From NCBI RefSeq assembly GCF_000720115.1, contig NZ_JOIR01000038.1:1-63805 (forward strand): a stretch of DNA of 63,805 nt. The letters are read 5' to 3'. The notes below the pieces were generated by a model, which had not been told where the DNA came from, did no database searches, and was given only the letters and a program-made list of their open reading frames with translations. Shown here piece after piece: positions 63,423 to 63,805 of the stretch. This DNA comes from Streptomyces sp. NRRL F-2580 (lineage in GTDB: Bacteria; Actinomycetota; Actinomycetes; Streptomycetales; Streptomycetaceae). Numbering within the stretch: position 1 is the first letter of the stretch; every line of letters begins with the position of its first letter. Both the position numbers and the translations under genes were made by a program.

Positions 63423-63805
63423 TCTTCGAGTTGTCCGAAGTGAGCGCCGACCCCGGTCGGTCCCCGGACAGCCATCCCGCACTACACATTCGAACGAACG
63501 ACGCACTCCGTCGTCTTGTTTTCATGCGTATTTGCGAATGAGGAATCCGCGTCCGAGGACGCCGTCGCCGATTAGGTTCGGGGGCAAGGAATCCGCTACT
63601 GTCTCACTCGCCGAAGGGGCCAAACAGCCCCGAGGCAAAGCCCGCTGACCGGGAGTCAGGCCCGAAAGGATCTGATAGAGTCGGAATCGCTGGAAAGGGA
63701 AAGCGCGAAAGCGCAGGAACTGGAAAGCGCCGAGGAAGTCGGACACGAAAGAGTCTGATAGAGTCGGAAACGCAAGAACACAGAACGAAAGCCCGGAGGA
63801 AAGCC
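63423..63805 (+). promoter_or_regulatory. tandem promoter and leader region of an rRNA operon
   Basis: No protein gene is visible in the last 380 bases. A 16-base sequence TCTGATAGAGTCGGAA, holding a TAGAGT -10 box, occurs at 63671-63686 and 63754-63769. The purine-rich tail (GGAAAGCGCGAAAGCGCAGG and so on) matches, from memory, the promoter/leader of Streptomyces rrn operons. The 16S rRNA gene should start beyond the right edge. Confidence 0.75.

Overview
The window looks like chromosomal core DNA of a Streptomyces. Base composition is very GC-rich, GTG starts and 4-base GTGA/ATGA overlaps are frequent, and the window holds the sigE-cseA-cseB-cseC operon, Lsr2, ClpC, DisA and a tryptophanyl-tRNA synthetase with an attenuator next to an rRNA operon. 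No CRISPR array, prophage, biosynthetic cluster or tRNA gene was seen. The only mobile-element trace is the last 23 codons of a transposase at the left edge.

Left part (1-16.4 kb): a minus-strand folate operon (folP, an NTF2-like gene, folB, folK, DUF3180). Then come an MprF-like lysyltransferase gene divergent from a membrane-anchored esterase, and a complete quaternary-amine ABC transporter. Next are a coiled-coil membrane protein, a nucleoside hydrolase and an orphan NuoD-like protein. A 25-bp perfect inverted repeat separates that gene from a divergent PH-domain gene pair, and a secreted RTX-like protein follows.

Middle (16.4-38.7 kb): a NarL-type two-component pair, a MidA/NDUFAF7-like methyltransferase, a secreted M28 aminopeptidase with 10-bp tandem repeats upstream, and an ArsR-type regulator. 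A tightly overlapping NAD/pantothenate operon follows (DUF2520 protein, panC, nadB, nadC, coaX). After that come a threonine-aldolase-like enzyme, small orphans (DUF397 and a 54-residue membrane protein), a BlaI-type regulator with a dyad over its start codon, argA, lsr2, clpC, an M23 peptidase and a LamG membrane protein.

Right part (38.7-63.8 kb): the cell-envelope stress operon sigE-cseABC, mutY, disA and radA (DNA integrity and c-di-AMP), and an unusual sigma-like/zinc-finger/BACON membrane protein. Then a Cys-rich protein, a Ppx/GppA phosphatase, a secreted EEP-fold protein, a sugar isomerase overlapping a TetR gene, ilvD, and a Ser/Thr kinase with a beta-propeller. A small SH3 protein is followed by a frameshifted second SH3 unit. 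The window closes with an ABC-2 transporter under a leaderless promoter covered by a perfect palindrome, proC, trpS with a Trp-Trp leader peptide and terminator, and the promoter region of a rightward rRNA operon whose 16S gene lies beyond the end.

Common themes are envelope surveillance (SigE/Cse, lysyltransferase, M23 peptidase, kinase), cofactor biosynthesis (folate, NAD, CoA) and proteostasis or nucleoid control (ClpC, Lsr2, DisA/RadA). The most unusual items are the NuoD paralogue with Trp in place of the quinone-binding Tyr, the sigma/anti-sigma-like fusion, the 25-bp inverted repeat, the ABC-transporter palindrome, the compensating frameshifts in the SH3 locus, and several short dispersed repeats.
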